NCBI RefSeq assembly: GCF_004359215.1 | Contig: NC_090625.1 | Coordinates: forward strand, 2,012,404-2,076,403 | Length of the DNA: 64,000 nt | Direction of reading: 5' to 3' | Origin: Bremia lactucae | Lineage: Eukaryota > Oomycota > Peronosporomycetes > Peronosporales > Peronosporaceae | In this document: one piece after another, positions 1-12,052 of the stretch | Layout of the letters: every line of letters begins with the position of its first letter | Position numbering within the stretch: the stretch's first letter is position 1 | Translations under genes and position numbers: made by a program | Notes under the pieces: model-generated | What the model was told of the DNA's origin: nothing | Database searches by the model: none | The model's input: only the letters and a program-made list of their open reading frames with translations

Positions 1-2536
1 AAGGTCGAACAGTGACGTCTAAAATGCGGATGCGAATCTGGGATCACGGTCCGAAACAAAAATTTTCGGCAAGCCGTGATGGCGAAACACAGCGTCAATG
101 AAGTGCACCGCTGTCTCTTCCGCGGTGATCATAGTGTGAACAGGCACCAGGTGTGTCGTCTTGCTGAATCTGTCGACAACACCGACGATAAAATCCATCG
201 AAACTGAAGGCCAAGCTTTAGCTGCAATCGGCAACGGTCGCAGGGAGCCTGCGACGAAGGAGGTGGCTTCACCCGTTGGCATTTTTCGCATGTACGAATC
301 CAGTTGCGTACCCACTTGTACATGTGAGGCCAGAAACAGTCACGAGACACAGCCGCGAAAGTCTTTTCGCGGCCTAAGTGGTCACCAGCTGAGGCATCAT
401 GATACTCGTGAAGGATCCAGCACGCAAATCCGAGTCTTTGGTGATTACCGTTCGAGAAGCATTGAAGTGGTCGATGCTGTATAGATGCAGGTCACCGTCT
501 AAACTGTATCGCTGAATTTGATCACGCTTGGTTTGTGACAGGGCTCCCAATGCATCAACACTGAGAGCGCGCGGATAAGCGACAACATTCGCGGAATCGG
601 GATCATTCTCGCAAGCAGCCCTATTCCATCGAATAAGCACAGTTTGAGAGTGATTCGAGTTCAATTCAGCGATATACACATCGCACATCGATCATCCTCT
701 TCATTGTCGCCAGTCGCCTGGCGACTCAGCGCGGTCCGAGGATCGTAGTCGGGACGTTGTGACAGAGCATCAGCACGAATATTGGTCCTGCCCGGTTTGT
801 AATAAACGACAAAGCTGTAATCGGAATAGAAAGACAGCCACCTTGCCACCCGTTGAGACAAGTGTGGAGTCTTCATCGCTGTGCGCAGCGATGCATGATC
901 AGTATACAAAGCAAATGTGCGTTTCCCAAGCAGGTGCACACGGAACTTGATGAGTGCGCACGCATTGCTACCAACCCCTAACATGAACTGGATAGATGTT
1001 CTCTGTTGACTAAATCTGTCGTGACTGATTACTCACGACTCGTTCACGGCTCTCTCATCAAATTGCATGAGGGCGAAACCAATTTCGAAGCCGCAAGTAT
1101 CGCATACCACATGGAATGGCTTGGTGTCGTCCGGAAGGACCAACAACTGGCGCTAAAGCCAGGCTCTATTTCACTGAATCGAAGGATGCCACGATCACGT
1201 GGTGTCTTCTTTTTAAAGTGATGTCAAAGGCTGTATAGAACCGGCATAATTCTTCAGATACTAGTGCAAGTATTAGGCCAAGCCGAGCAACTGACACAAC
1301 TCCGTAGGGTTCTTGAGCGTAAGCCAGGAACAGATTGACGACACCATCTCTGGATCAGCTCGAGCTCCCGACTTACTCACAAAGCAACCGAGCACCGGAA
1401 TTTCCAGTGCACAGAAGATGCACTTGTTAAGATTTGCATACAACTTGTTGTCTCGCATGACTTAAATTACCTGCTTCAAGTGCCGACGGTGAACTTGAAC
1501 ATCGCTGAGGTTGTTATCACCGCGACTATGGACAAAGATGTCATCGAAATGACTAGGAGCGGAGTCTTGGAGTGGTCTCAACACTTGTGACACCATGCGA
1601 TTAAAGTGGCCGGCACATTCTTCAACCCTTGTGGCATCACTAGCCATTCCCATAGCATGCCGCTCGAGGTACTCACGCTGTGAGTGGTATGTCGCTCGGT
1701 CGCATCAGGATTTGGTAGAAGCCATCGATCAGATCGATAACACTGAAGATGACGCTGGAATTTAACACCATGACCTTCTTGGAAATAGGCATTTGCACAG
1801 GAAAAGTGGCATTATTTAGCTTATTAAACGCATGCACTATCTGACAGCCTCCCGTACCCTTCTTCACGCAGAAGATTAAATTATTTTGCTCTTTCCCAAC
1901 CGACGTCTCGAATGTGGCAAGTTACTCTCGCGTACATGACCCGCCTTTTGGCGGCCTTCGAAGAATTTGTTAATAGCCTCGATTTGATCTCAAGGCAACG
2001 GCCACTACCGTGTCGCGCAATACTTCGAATTTGGCACGAGATCAATTTCGTTCCGAACACCACGATCAGCAGGAACTTCAGCCGGAAGCGTGTCCGGGAA
2101 TACGTCGGCATAATCACAAGCAATTTCGTAGACAGGTATACCAGCTATCGTAGAGCCTCCCATAACTGCGATGCAAATCGGTCTTTACGCGCTGACTTTC
2201 ACTCAGCGCTTCTAAGTCGAGTCATTGCTCTTCGTTTGTCGCGGTAACCGCCTCATTAATGATCAAATACACCTGTCTCAAAGTGCCTCCTTTAAGGTCA
2301 CGAGGGAATTGCTTCCAGGAGAGTCCTGGAAGGCGTGTAATCGGGTGCGTGTCACGCGGTGAACTCGAGACTTCAATCTGTTGGCGCCTTTGCGGAATCT
2401 CTTCCACGTAAACGATAGTGCGGACACATTCCAACGCTGAATTCTCGTTGCTTGTTTCCTCGTCGTGCTTCGAGTCTATAGTCAAAGCTGGCGAACTGCA
2501 GTCAGGTGATGAACTCTCATTCCCCCTCTTATTCAC
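1..2536 (-). mobile_element. Ty3/gypsy pol remnant (linker, RT, RNase H, integrase), cut by window edge
   Basis: Read on the minus strand from 2536 down to 1, this is the pol region of a Ty3/gypsy retrotransposon broken by many stops and shifts. Around 2536-2222 is the linker upstream of RT ([13 protein letters not shown]). About 2120-1880 gives the RT entry with a DRGVRNEIDLVP-like motif. 1867-1673 carries IVHAFNKLN and DLIDGFYQI. 1653-1462 holds the RT active-site box HFDDIFVHS. About 984-661 is RNase H (FALYTDHASLRTA, then ADALSQRPD). 350-129 is the zinc-binding end of integrase (CEKCQRVK), and 315-19 is the integrase core (MDFIVG, VDRFSKTTHL, VSDRDPRF). The element continues past base 1. 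It is not expected to be functional. It resembles the plus-strand element at 61-64 kb. Confidence 0.85.
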
Positions 2537-2639
2537 TGGATGTCTTCATCCATGATGCCGTGAACACGTAACAAGAGAAACTCATGCTCGACCGTCGTCA
2601 CTTGATGCAAGATCTCCTTCTCGGCAGCCGTAAACCCGT

Positions 2640-2830
2640 GTGAAAGTCCCTGCTCGACCACAAATTGCCCATGTGGGAACCTTGGCTCGACCACAGTGAA
2701 TGATGATGGGAACCTCGTTCAACCATCATGTTCTCGCGTGGGGACTCCTGTCCGTCCGCTTCGTACTCGTGTGTGAGCCCCTGCTTAACAACGAGGGTGC
2801 AGATGGGAACCCCGATTTAACCATGCATGC
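2640..2830. repeat. Degenerate short-repeat block
   Basis: The octamer TGGGAACC recurs at 2674, 2707 and 2803. Each copy is followed within about 25 bases by a CGACCA/CAACCA-type block, which suggests an old array of imperfect units of variable spacing. It lies between the pol linker and the gag fragment of the minus-strand gypsy element, so it is probably an internal repeat of that element rather than a satellite. Confidence 0.35.
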
Positions 2831-2835
2831 ACGTG

Positions 2836-3030
2836 TTGCCCAACTTCATTGGACTGGCATCCAACCTTTCGGCCGACGGCTTATACCTAGCGTCGCTGAG
2901 GCACTGTTGAAGGACTGCTCCTCAAATATGGCAATTTGGATTACCTCGTCCATCATCGACGGCACCTTTCAAAAAAGTATCAGTCGCGATGGGACGTGCC
3001 GCAGTCCGTTCATGAACGTGGGCACCTTAA
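2836..3030 (-). pseudogene. gypsy gag fragment
   Basis: The minus strand encodes a gag stretch (VPTFMNGLRHVPSR, then EEQSFNSASATLGISRRPKG) that matches the plus-strand gag at about 61690-61870 (VEEQSFDNMLGISRRPKG). Stops and a shift interrupt it. It fits as the gag of the same minus-strand element whose pol lies at 1-2536. Confidence 0.7.
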
Positions 3031-3099
3031 TGTGTTCCGGATTCACTAAGCTTCAAGAGCTTGTACGACTCATTGATTTATTAATCTATAGAACTAAGT

Positions 3100-3151
3100 G
3101 ACTCTTAGAGTCAATAAGTCTTCCTCTGACTTACGGAGCAAGGTAGCTCCG
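3100..3151. other. Cluster of three adjacent perfect hairpins
   Basis: Three stem-loops stand almost head to tail. GACTC/GAGTC has a 3-base loop (3100-3112). AAGTC/GACTT has a 7-base loop (3116-3132). CGGAGC/GCTCCG has a 6-base loop (3134-3151). The same module is present at 8542-8593 and, partly decayed, at 59481-59530. It belongs to a gypsy-derived repeat; its role is unknown. Confidence 0.6.
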
Positions 3152-4112
3152 CTTCAGCGACAGTCACTCGAACAATTCTAACTAAATCGCTTAGCGAATG
3201 TACAGCAAGATCGTTAACGCCATCTGTAGGGGTAATTTTACTGGCACGGTAAGAATGAACAACTGCACAATATCTTTCCGTCAAGTACTCACAGGCGTAT
3301 CTGGATGGGTACGCCTCTGAGTGTAACGGGCTAAAGTGCCTAATGTTATACACCCGTTAAAAACACTTAACGGGGAATCAATTACTTCATGTGAATTCAT
3401 TTGAGCTGTTACTATGGTGAGGATCACATAGTGACCCACCCTTGCGTATGTGATGCACGTAGGCGCACTCACAGTAAAAGGGATGACGTCCAGCGTTATC
3501 CGCGAGCTGAGGTATGTAGAACACTGCTCGCCACAAAGGGATGCACATCTACAGAGATTGCATCTATTCATTGGTTATAAAGGTTAAATATTTGATTCTA
3601 TATTTAAGAAAAATAAATCATTCTTAGATCTACTTCCTAAATAACAAGTGCGCACGAGAAGACGGGCAACCGTTTCCGTGACGACACTTGGTCTTAGGTA
3701 CAAAGCTCGTGTGTGTGGTCGCTTAGGCGCCCACCAACTACCTCGCTGCCGTTAGAGAAGACGGTCAAACCAATTTCTCGCTATGCTTGAAGGTGTGTGC
3801 TTGTAGTGTGAGGCCGCTCCAGAAGAGCGCCCGTCTACACTTGGTAAACCTGTAGCCTTCCCACGACCCGCCTTTCTGGGCGTGTCAGTGAGGATCGCTT
3901 TAATATTGATTAACCTACCTTTCCGAACATCATCGAAGGTGGCTGAGCACTTGGCGCAGGGACTTGTGAGCAAGCCCTGGCCAGGCTCTTAGGCAGTCCT
4001 CCTGAGATATGTTGCTCAGTTGGAGCAGTTTGAGGCATTGTGATCGGATAGCGAATGCCCGCGCACGAGGCACATGGCCATGCTGATGCGGAGTTCGTTA
4101 TAATGACTCAGG
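3152..4112. other. No recognisable gene; transposon-derived spacer
   Basis: Only short open frames are present (for example minus 3752-3973 and 3281-3571), and none has a motif I recognise. Position and composition suggest a decayed leader or LTR of the surrounding gypsy elements. Confidence 0.4.
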
Positions 4113-4382
4113 ATGAGCTTAGGCGTGAGCAGACGTCGCATTTGCGCGGTAGCCTTCATATTGGGCATTCTCGGAGCTATGGCGGACAATAAGGCATTCC
4201 CTTCATGGGCGATTTTTAAGACAAAGAATCGCGCCATGCATCAGCCGTCGAAAAACGAAGTGTTGCTTCAGGCGCACTTCTTTGGAGCGCGACAGGCAAA
4301 GCTATCCCTGCAACAATTCGTGCAGGAGATGCGCTCGCAATCGACATCCATTACTGTGGGTCCGACACCTGGACGCTTATAA
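4113..4382 (+). pseudogene. gypsy gag fragment, plus strand
   Basis: This open stretch encodes a gag piece (AFPSWAIFKTKNRAMHQPS, KNEVLLQAHFFGARQAKL, FVQEMRSQ). The same sequence, diverged, occurs on the same strand at about 61455-61680. It points the opposite way to the minus-strand element at 1-3030, so the two come from different insertions. No start or stop of a full gag is present. Confidence 0.6.
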
Positions 4383-4439
4383 GATCCAAAGGAAAACTGA
4401 ACTATATTTACCTATTTAAATCTAAAACCATACCCTATC

Positions 4440-4745
4440 TAATTTAAAAAAAGTTCGGCCGCCAAACTTATATCTGGTGGCTGCCACATGTGTTACCACA
4501 TAATAAATAAGATCTTAGTAATTGACTATTTTACATAGGACAAAAAGGTATTTACCCATAAAGTAAATGTACCACAATAACGGTTCAACAAGCGATGTGT
4601 ACCCTCTCCCATCAGACTGTTGACACCTTGTGAGAACATTCGTTTCGTTTCCTTTTTTGAGGTTGGAGCATAAGCAATTAATCGTTTGGTTGTGTTCTGC
4701 ATTCCTTTGCCTAATGACAACAAAGCGTGAGTCACCGGCTCCCAT
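4440..4745 (-). repeat. LTR-like repeat, copy 1
   Basis: This segment, with the core AAGTAAATGTACCACAA near 4560, is the reverse complement of the repeat at about 58930-59190 and matches the shorter copy at 8880-8990. Three dispersed copies, each beside a gypsy gag piece, suggest an LTR. I could not fix TG/CA ends or a target-site duplication. Confidence 0.55.
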
Positions 4746-5440
4746 CTACTCCCCAGACAATGAGTTGCAGGTGGACTATTTAAGTCACACTCCGTCGGAG
4801 AAGAGGCAGAAGAGCCTCGCTCATATACGCCTCGGCATGTAGACGAGGCTCGTCGGGCTCCAAATCCGTTCCCAGAACGTCGTGTCGCTGACGTTTTAGC
4901 TACATTTTACCGGACGCTGGACCCTGAGTCCAATATCATCACGAATAGGAATAGGCTCATCGTCGGGTTGCAGAGCTTGCGAAAGCTTCACTCCACTTAG
5001 TGCGGAAGAGCGTCTCAAAGAGATCCCGGGTCGCAGCTTGACCATCTGGACCTCCGGACCAAAGACGAAACGCCAGAGAAAATCACTGCTCGCGACGCTC
5101 TCCATAAGCGATACCTTACGCCGAAGGTAAGGACACGAGGTCAGTTTCTGACGCGTTTGCGTGATCATGCCCGTGGGGCTTCGGTGACCTCAATGAGGAA
5201 AATTACGATTGTTCTGTTTTTAAACGAACCAAAAAGCGAAAACGACGTTTCGCTTGAGAACTGGGTCCAACGAACCCGCCGCCTCCGCAACATCTGGTTA
5301 TACGAGAGTTTACGGATGTGGCTGATGTTCGTTTGGAACGGAAGCTTTGCTTCGATTTCGCCAAGCTCAAGATAAAGGCCAGTTACATTTGGCATTTATG
5401 CCACAAAACGAGGATTTTTCCAGCCACTATTTCAGTGCTT
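4746..5440 (+). pseudogene. gypsy gag N-terminal fragment
   Basis: The sequence is the reverse complement of part of 58400-58930. The clearest match is the stretch around 5277-5370 (CGGATGTGGCTGATGTTCGT) against 58400-58500. The frame is broken. Together with the adjoining LTR-like repeat it is the 5' part of a gypsy element in plus orientation. Confidence 0.5.
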
Positions 5441-5479
5441 CAATTGACGTGCAACCATCGATCGAAACCGCACTGAGGC

Positions 5480-6010
5480 TATAAATCACCTACCACCTTT
5501 TCCCACTTTAGCGGTGGGAAGCGTCGTTTGACTCAAGTTGAACCTGAGCTTGGCGCTCAAAACATTTAACGGTGAACGTGCAATCTTGCCGTTGATCTAT
5601 CTCAAACTCCTAAGAGTTTGGAAGAGAGATACCCTAGCCATTTCACCAGAAACTGGTAACAGCTTACAGAGCCGTATTTATTGGTGGTGGCTCAAGCTTT
5701 ACAAATGGGTCATCACATACGATTGCACATGCGAAACCTGCCAATGGATAAACCTTCGGCTCACGCTGCTGCACCACTAGCAAGTCTGCCCGTACCCGCC
5801 GGGTGGTGGACGTCTATTAGTATGGATTTTGTTTTCGGCCTACCAAAAAATTCGGCCGGTAACACCGGCAAAGTGGCCTTTTTGACCGATTGAGCAAAAT
5901 GGCTCGTTTAGCGGCTGTGCCGGATACCGTCGATGGAGAAGGTACAGCAAGGCTGTTCATCGATCGCGTGTTTCGACAACAGGGTTTGCCTGTGGCAATC
6001 CCTCTAAACA
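5480..6010 (+). pseudogene. gypsy integrase fragment, plus strand
   Basis: About 5681-5893 encodes an integrase start (SISMDFVFGLPKNSAGNTGK). After a frameshift, 5896-6000 continues as LSKMARLAAVPDTVDGEGTA and FIDRVFRQQGLP, which are standard gypsy integrase core motifs. The first 170 bases (5480-5650) are a diverged copy of 57900-58110. The core breaks off before the second catalytic Asp. Confidence 0.7.
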
Positions 6011-6170
6011 AGGCTGCTGACGTTTCAGCATTGGAAGAAAATTTTGGACCACCTCAAAAGAGCTCTAAACCTGAGCAAGGCCCTCGCGAAGAAGTTGCAC
6101 CTCGTGCTTTAGGGCATCAAATTCTTCCGCCGAGGTTTTGGCCCCCCGCCCGCGCTGCTTGATGCACGAG
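6011..6170 (+). pseudogene. gypsy gag fragment fused to integrase fragment
   Basis: Downstream of the truncated integrase the sequence changes to a segment that matches the reverse complement of about 58150-58300 (shared GAAGTTGCACCTCGTGC). The frame stays open across the join (ends FWPPARAA), so the fusion probably reflects a deletion or template switch between two elements. Confidence 0.45.
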
Positions 6171-6265
6171 GGACCCGGTCAGTTTCAGGTGGAGAAACTT
6201 TGAAGTGACGTCGTCGTACGAACCAATCATTAAGCTTTTTATAAACATGTACAAAGCGCCATTTA

Positions 6266-8313
6266 TTATTTGACTTTTTGACACAAATTGTCAGTGAGAT
6301 TTGCTCGCTCGTACCATTCCAGCCTCGTGCTTAGCACGGAAGATATCGTCAATGCCGTCACACTGTTCCTTTGGTAAAGGCCACTTTCGAGTACACAGTG
6401 CTTGATTCCAGGAACCAAGTCAATTTCATGACGGACACCTCTGTCCGGGGGTAAAACAGATGGTGGATTGGTACATACCACATCTTGGAATTCCTTAATG
6501 AAAAAATAAAATGGTCCGCAGGATCTCAAAGGATCGATGATTCACTCCGCGAACTAAGCGCAGCTTTTGTGTCCTCCAGGACAGCTTTGTCCAGAAGTGA
6601 CAATGAGTTTTATTTAATCATAGGTCGAATGACCACCATCTCAGATAAGTCATTAGCCTTTAGTGCTCGACCGCACTCATCAATAGGCATTTCGTCTAGC
6701 TCTAAAATAATATCTAACGAAGGGATTGCCGCAAGGCTAACTTCTCTCTCGATGTTACCGGTTATACCATTTACAAGCGTGTGTAATTGCTCACTCGTAT
6801 CACTTTGTGAGGGTATAAACGGTTACCGTTATACCATTTACAAGCGTGTGTAATTGCTCACTCGTATCACTTTGTGAGGGTATAAACGATTCGCGTCTTC
6901 CCTGTCTTGGAGTAGAGACAATACGCCTTTTAGAGGCCGGGACATTCACGTCCCCAAATATTTTCGCCTGGATTGGTTCTATACCAGAGATGGTGTCTAA
7001 TTCGACATCCGGCAAGGAGTTAGGTAACTCAACTTCCTTGTCTAGCGTTCGTTTACGTGTCACTTCACGTGCAATAGAAGGGTTTCACCCGAAATGCCCT
7101 GGCGAATCGCCAATAGTGTCACTACTGACACTCAGTGGGGTACCTCGGCCGACCACACTCGGTGGACTTAGACGTGCCACTCCATGTGTCTCAGGGATGT
7201 TACACTCTAATGACTCGGCCTTAGGCCTGAAATGCTTTCAGCAGTCAGCGAATCGTTATTGCAACGATTGTCATTCGACGGAGTAGGTGCCGTTCCACCC
7301 CCTCTTTATTTTTCTGAATCGGGCACAGAATTAATGTGTTTAACATTGGAGTTTGTAAAACTCAAATATTCCAATGTCTAACACACTGACATATTCAGTC
7401 AGTGATTCGCGCCAATAGCGCGTTTGTTGCCTAGAAAGGTGGGTCGTGACTCCAGAAATTTGCTAGGATCTATGCGCGTGGCGCCTAAGGTGTTCGATCT
7501 CCAATCAATCCATGACTCATGGCGTTCAAGCTAGGCCATAACAATTTCAAATCAAGGACGAGGCAGCATTCCACACTAGAGACTTCATACCTAAGTTCAA
7601 TGGAACGTTAGGAACAGTGACACGAGTCCCAGTCGCTAAGCGAAGAGTGATTGCATCACTTTCATCCACTGTAAGGGCCTCAACATAGAGTTGAGTTCCC
7701 TCAAGGGAATGACGTAGAGCATAATTTCAAGACGCCCCTATGTCAATTAAAATTGACCATGGCTTATCAAAGCCCTTCAGAGTCGCCGGAGCGACTTACA
7801 AGCCGGGCTTGTACTCACGCCCCGTGCCATTACGCACCGAGCTAATTAGGGCCAGGTCCTGTTTACTCTCACCTCCTAGAGGTCAACAGAGCCTAGGTTT
7901 TCCTCAGTAGGGCGCCCGGCACCTACTGGGTATCGACCTTTGCCACCGTGCTAGATTTCTGGTATAGGTCGTAATTGGTACTCTTTCGAGCTTTACATGT
8001 TATTGCGCAGAGGACAGGCCGGACGTAAATATTTCATGCTTCCGCACATATAACATCTACGGATGTTTTGTGCTGTTCCACAGCTTGAAGAGCTTATTCT
8101 GGCTAAGACCAACGCGCCCATTGAGACCATAAAGATTGTTACGACAATTACTTCTTGTACCAGGTATTGATTCATAGATGCAATGATAGTTCTCAACTCC
8201 TGAACATAGTCTCCTAGAGTTTGTTTACCCTGTCGAGTCGCTATGCGCCGTGATCGCATGCGAAAAGTCTGATCAGGCGGTGCAAACATGCTGGTCATTT
8301 GCTCTTTCAGCAA
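6266..8313 (-). mobile_element. Ty3/gypsy gag to RT remnant, minus strand
   Basis: On the minus strand 8313-7993 is a gag C-terminal part. It has the conserved QTLGDYVQELRTIIASM stretch and a damaged zinc knuckle CYMCGSMKYLRPAC, in which the expected His is missing. 7063-6800 is a charged linker. 6529-6266 is the region just before RT (FQDVVCTNPPS, then PPDRGVRHEIDLVPG). The protease should lie at about 7300-7950 but I could not identify its DSGA motif. RT proper is missing because unrelated pieces abut at 6265. Confidence 0.7.
6761..6888. repeat. Perfect tandem duplication, period 67
   Basis: A 67-base unit starting GTTATACCATTTACAAGCGT at 6761 is repeated from 6828, the second copy ending at 6888. 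I see no difference over the repeated part. It lies in the linker of the minus-strand gypsy remnant and must be recent, or an assembly effect. Confidence 0.85.
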
Positions 8314-8541
8314 ATCTCATTAGGGAGAAGCGTCATTTATGGACGTACTGCACGAGAGTGCCCCCATCATGGCTCTACCTCCAAGCTTGAAAATGGCCAT
8401 AGCTCTGTGAAGAGCAAACAAGGCGGAGTCAATGGACATTTCCATCTGCTTTATCCAAAAAGGGAGGTTTACTCCCTCTATTTCTTCAAATGTCTTCACA
8501 TTAACAACTAGAGAGGGTAAATTAGTTCTATAGAATTAAGT

Positions 8542-8593
8542 GACTCCTTGAGTCAATAAGTCTTCCTCTGACTTACGGAGCAGTGTAGCTCCG
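8542..8593. other. Cluster of three adjacent perfect hairpins, second copy
   Basis: The same three-hairpin module as at 3100-3151: GACTC/GAGTC (8542-8554), AAGTC/GACTT (8558-8574) and CGGAGC/GCTCCG (8576-8593). The loops differ from copy 1 in the first and third hairpins while the stems stay fully paired. Confidence 0.6.
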
Positions 8594-8879
8594 CTGCACC
8601 TGGTAGCACTCGTAGTCTATCTACGCTGAGTCTTTATAAGACTAAGCCTCTGATATACGGAAAAGGCGAAAAGGGCAGCGTTTGAGAAGCCCAAAACATT
8701 GTATGAGCTTGAACATATTGAGTTCGTAATGTCCCAGAGCCAGAGGGCTCTAGACGCAAGGCTTGAAGCCTTCATGCGTTACGAGTCATCTCTTATCGGA
8801 TAGGCCCAGGACCACTTGGCGGCATCTATGCCAACTCGGTACATTTCTGTACCAGGTTCAGAGCCTAAGGCCCGCCAGC

Positions 8880-8990
8880 TGCATATGTTACTCATAATAA
8901 ATGGAATTTTAGGAATTACCTATTTTAAAGATCAAAAGGTTATTTTACCCAATAAAGTAAATGTACCACAACAACGGTCCAACCATTTCC
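8880..8990 (-). repeat. LTR-like repeat, copy 2 (partial)
   Basis: A diverged partial copy of the repeat at 4440-4745 (same strand) and of 58930-59190 (reverse complement). The shared core is AATAAAGTAAATGTACCACA. It is the last recognisable transposon sequence before the gene island. Confidence 0.5.
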
Positions 8991-9267
8991 GCTTTTTGCG
9001 ACATTAGCGACGTGTGATAATTATATATGTGATGCAAATACTGAACTGGTGGTTCGAGCGAGAATAACATGAAAAAAAACACATAAATAATCCGAGTATT
9101 ATCTGCTTTAGAGTCGAAAAGACTTCGAAATAATTTTCAAGTTGAAGTGGTTTCTGTGTACTTTACCTCAATATTATGTAACTTACGCTACGCTGCCACA
9201 AGCTCTCCCCCTTCGAAGAGATACGAACGACGGAAGTGACACTTTGAACGCGTGACGCACTCTTTCC

Positions 9268-11920
9268 ATGGACGAGACAGCACAGCGCAGTCTACTGCTA
9301 TGGGTACATAATTTTTACCTCGCCCTTCTTCCTCCCTGCTCCTTCTCATTACTAAATTATCGATTTGACCTATTTCATTTGGGAAATGCTTCTCAATTGC
9401 GAAGGTACAAAGCTTCCAGTCAAAGCTAGCGACAGATGAACACATTCGAAGCATTTCGGATCTGTGTGACGGTGTCTTTCTTTCCAAGATCATGCACCAT
9501 ATGTACGTGAAAGACATCAGAGCTATCGCAGTGTGACTCATATTATTGTTTTAATCTGATTTAGCGATCCCGAGTACATCAAATTGGAGCAAATTTGTAA
9601 AAAGCCATCTGACAATTGGGCGCTCAAGTCTCAAAATCTCAAGACCCTGTTACGTGCTGTAGAAATGTTTTATATTGACGAATTAGGACAAATTTGCCAC
9701 GCGAATGAGTTAGTCGATCCTTTATTAATCGCGAAAGAGAACGATTTTCATGAAGTCTCAAAGCTGACAGAACTCTTGCTTGGTTGCGCTGTTCAATGCC
9801 CCAATAAATCTGAATACATTCATCCAATTATGCAAATGGGCGCGTCCGAACAGGCCAGTTTAATGCATGCTATTGAGAAGCTCATGCATCGAATCCAGCC
9901 CCTGTCTCCTTCTCGAATTTCCATGGCCCGCGATTCCTCCTTTGATGGTATGACTTCACCCAACTTGTCAGCTCCCGCCTCTGCAGCGGTGTCAGGCGAT
10001 ACATCTGAAGCATTAGCTACACAATTGGCTCAGGCACTAGAGCGAAATGCCTTGATAGAGCTCCGATATTTAGACATGGAGCGCGAAAAGCGCGAGCTGA
10101 CCGAGCGCTTTGAGCGCACGCTAACAGAGAATCGTGAATTGGCCGAGAAGTACACAATATTGGAATTTGAACGTGACCAGCTTCGCAGTGAGCGTCAAAA
10201 CACTTTAACTCGGGACAATAAAAAGATTCAACAGATTGTCGATAATGAGGTACATGCTTTGCAGTTGCAAATGGAGGAGAAAGATTTGGAATTGAATCGC
10301 GTCAAACGAGAGTCAGGAGAACGTTTGATGATGCTGGAGAATGAAGTTCGTCGCCAAGCCGATGAAATTGACATTTCTCGCTCGAAGCTCGGGACTTTGA
10401 ATAAACTCGAAGCAAGTGTATCCAAGTATAAAAAGAAACTCGAAGAAATGAATTCGTTACGGGCTCAAGTGCGTGAGCTCGAGATGCTGAATGCGCAGTA
10501 CTTGGACAAAGTAGTGGACTTGGAAAGCACAATTAAAACCATGCCTGGACTGAAAAATCTCGTTGAGAAGTACAAGAATCAAGTAGTAGAACTCGAAACT
10601 GCAAACGTCCAAGCCAGTTCGAATGTTAGCGTGAAGGAGCTTAAGATACGGAGACTGCAAGAAGAGCTTGAAAATGCACTTGGTGGCAAAGAGTTCTTAG
10701 AATCTCAAGTGGAAGAATTACGTACGCAATTGTCGAATATGCAGTACGGTGAAAGCACTGACGATGGAATGGCTGCTGGCGAGAGCAGTGCCGTTAATGG
10801 AGGTGGTTTAAGTGCTGATATGCTACTTGGTCGCGACTCTGTGAGTGGGTTCAGAGAGCGCGTGGCTCGCCTCGAGCGCGAGAATGCCGAGTTAAAAAGT
10901 GGCAATGCCGACGCTGGACAAGCCGAGTTGGCAAACGATCTCGACATGGCCATGAAAGCGAAAGAATCGCTTCAAGTGTCTCTTTTCCAAATGCAGAAAC
11001 AAAACGACCAATTGTCGGAAGATTTGCGCAATACGCGGATTCAAAGCGAACGGCAGCAACAATTGCTGGCGCGGCTACAGCAGGCCCAAGAATCTCAAGT
11101 TATGCCGCAAATGCAGTCCCAATGGCAAGCTGCTCCTGACGGACCAGAGCCTATGCAAGTTTCAAATGATTCAAGGGCCCGGGACGGTGTCGTTAGCGCC
11201 GAAATGGCGTGTTTAGTGACCCCCGCTGCGCTTGAATCTGGCCATGTGGTGCGACCAGGAGGAACCATGCAAGCGCCAGTGCTTGCTTCTGGCTCCGTGT
11301 TAGTGACAAGCAGTAACAATGCGCTCTCGACGGCGCAGATTGCTGAATACCAGGACAAATTGGATAAATTGGTACGTACTTGCTTTGAAAAATTGGTGAA
11401 TTCAAATGATGTTTTACTTGATCTTCGATCTGAAAACAATAGGAAGTCGAAGCTGAAGCGGTCGATTCGTTGCGGGCGACGGTGTCGGAGTTAACAAAAC
11501 GATTAAAAGAGAAAGAATCTTCGATCAATGAACTCTCGGAGCAGCGCGCGAAGCTCGAAAATTATACGAAAAAGACGCTGCATGCTGTCCAGACCAAGTA
11601 TATGGTGGCTATGAGTTCACATCGCAATCAGATTAATGAAAAGCAAGAGCGTGTGGATTTTCTCGAGAAAAAGATGAAAGAAGTCCGTGCGTCGTACTCT
11701 CGGGAACAAGCTCTGATGATGTCATCGTTCTACGAGGTAATTATGGGATGCTGTGGTTAAAACATCCTGATAATTTTAATTTTGTCGGACATAGATTGGT
11801 ACGGAGATGCAGCGCCGAACGATGATGCCCCAAGGGCCTGCTGCAGGAACGCCAGGAGGGGGGTCGTGGCTTGCTAGCAAGAGGACAGAAGAGCGAGCTA
11901 AACGACGACAAGGCGCGTAG
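9268..11920 (+). CDS. Hook-family microtubule/cargo adaptor protein
   Basis: Five exons: 9268-9303, 9405-9502, 9565-11371, 11443-11736 and 11795-11920, giving 786 residues. The ATG at 9268 starts a calponin-homology-like Hook domain: LLLWVQSFQ, then SDLCDGVFLSKIMHHIDPEY spliced across exons 2/3, and the family signature LLGCAVQCPNKSEYIHPIMQ. From about residue 190 on, the protein is almost all heptad coiled coil rich in Glu, Lys, Leu and Gln. The tail SWLASKRTEERAKRR resembles the Hook C-terminus. Hook proteins link dynein or vesicles to microtubules in the cytoplasm. Introns 101, 62, 71 and 58 bases long all have GT-AG ends and restore one frame. A minus-strand ORF over exons 1-2 is a shadow. 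Family assignment is firm; the cargo is unknown. Confidence 0.9.
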
Positions 11921-12052
11921 AGTTTTTTTTAAGGAAAGTCAAGTCCGTTCTGGGAATTGATACGGGCTTCTGTTGCAACATGGAAATATATAAACTGATT
12001 GTAACGTTTAATATAAAGGCATTGGTCACGTGTTGTGGGTAAAATTGATGAC

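Noticed and set aside
9188..9541. Minus-strand open frame of 117 codons
   Set aside because: It is antisense to exons 1-2 and introns of the Hook gene, whose splice structure and family motifs are convincing.
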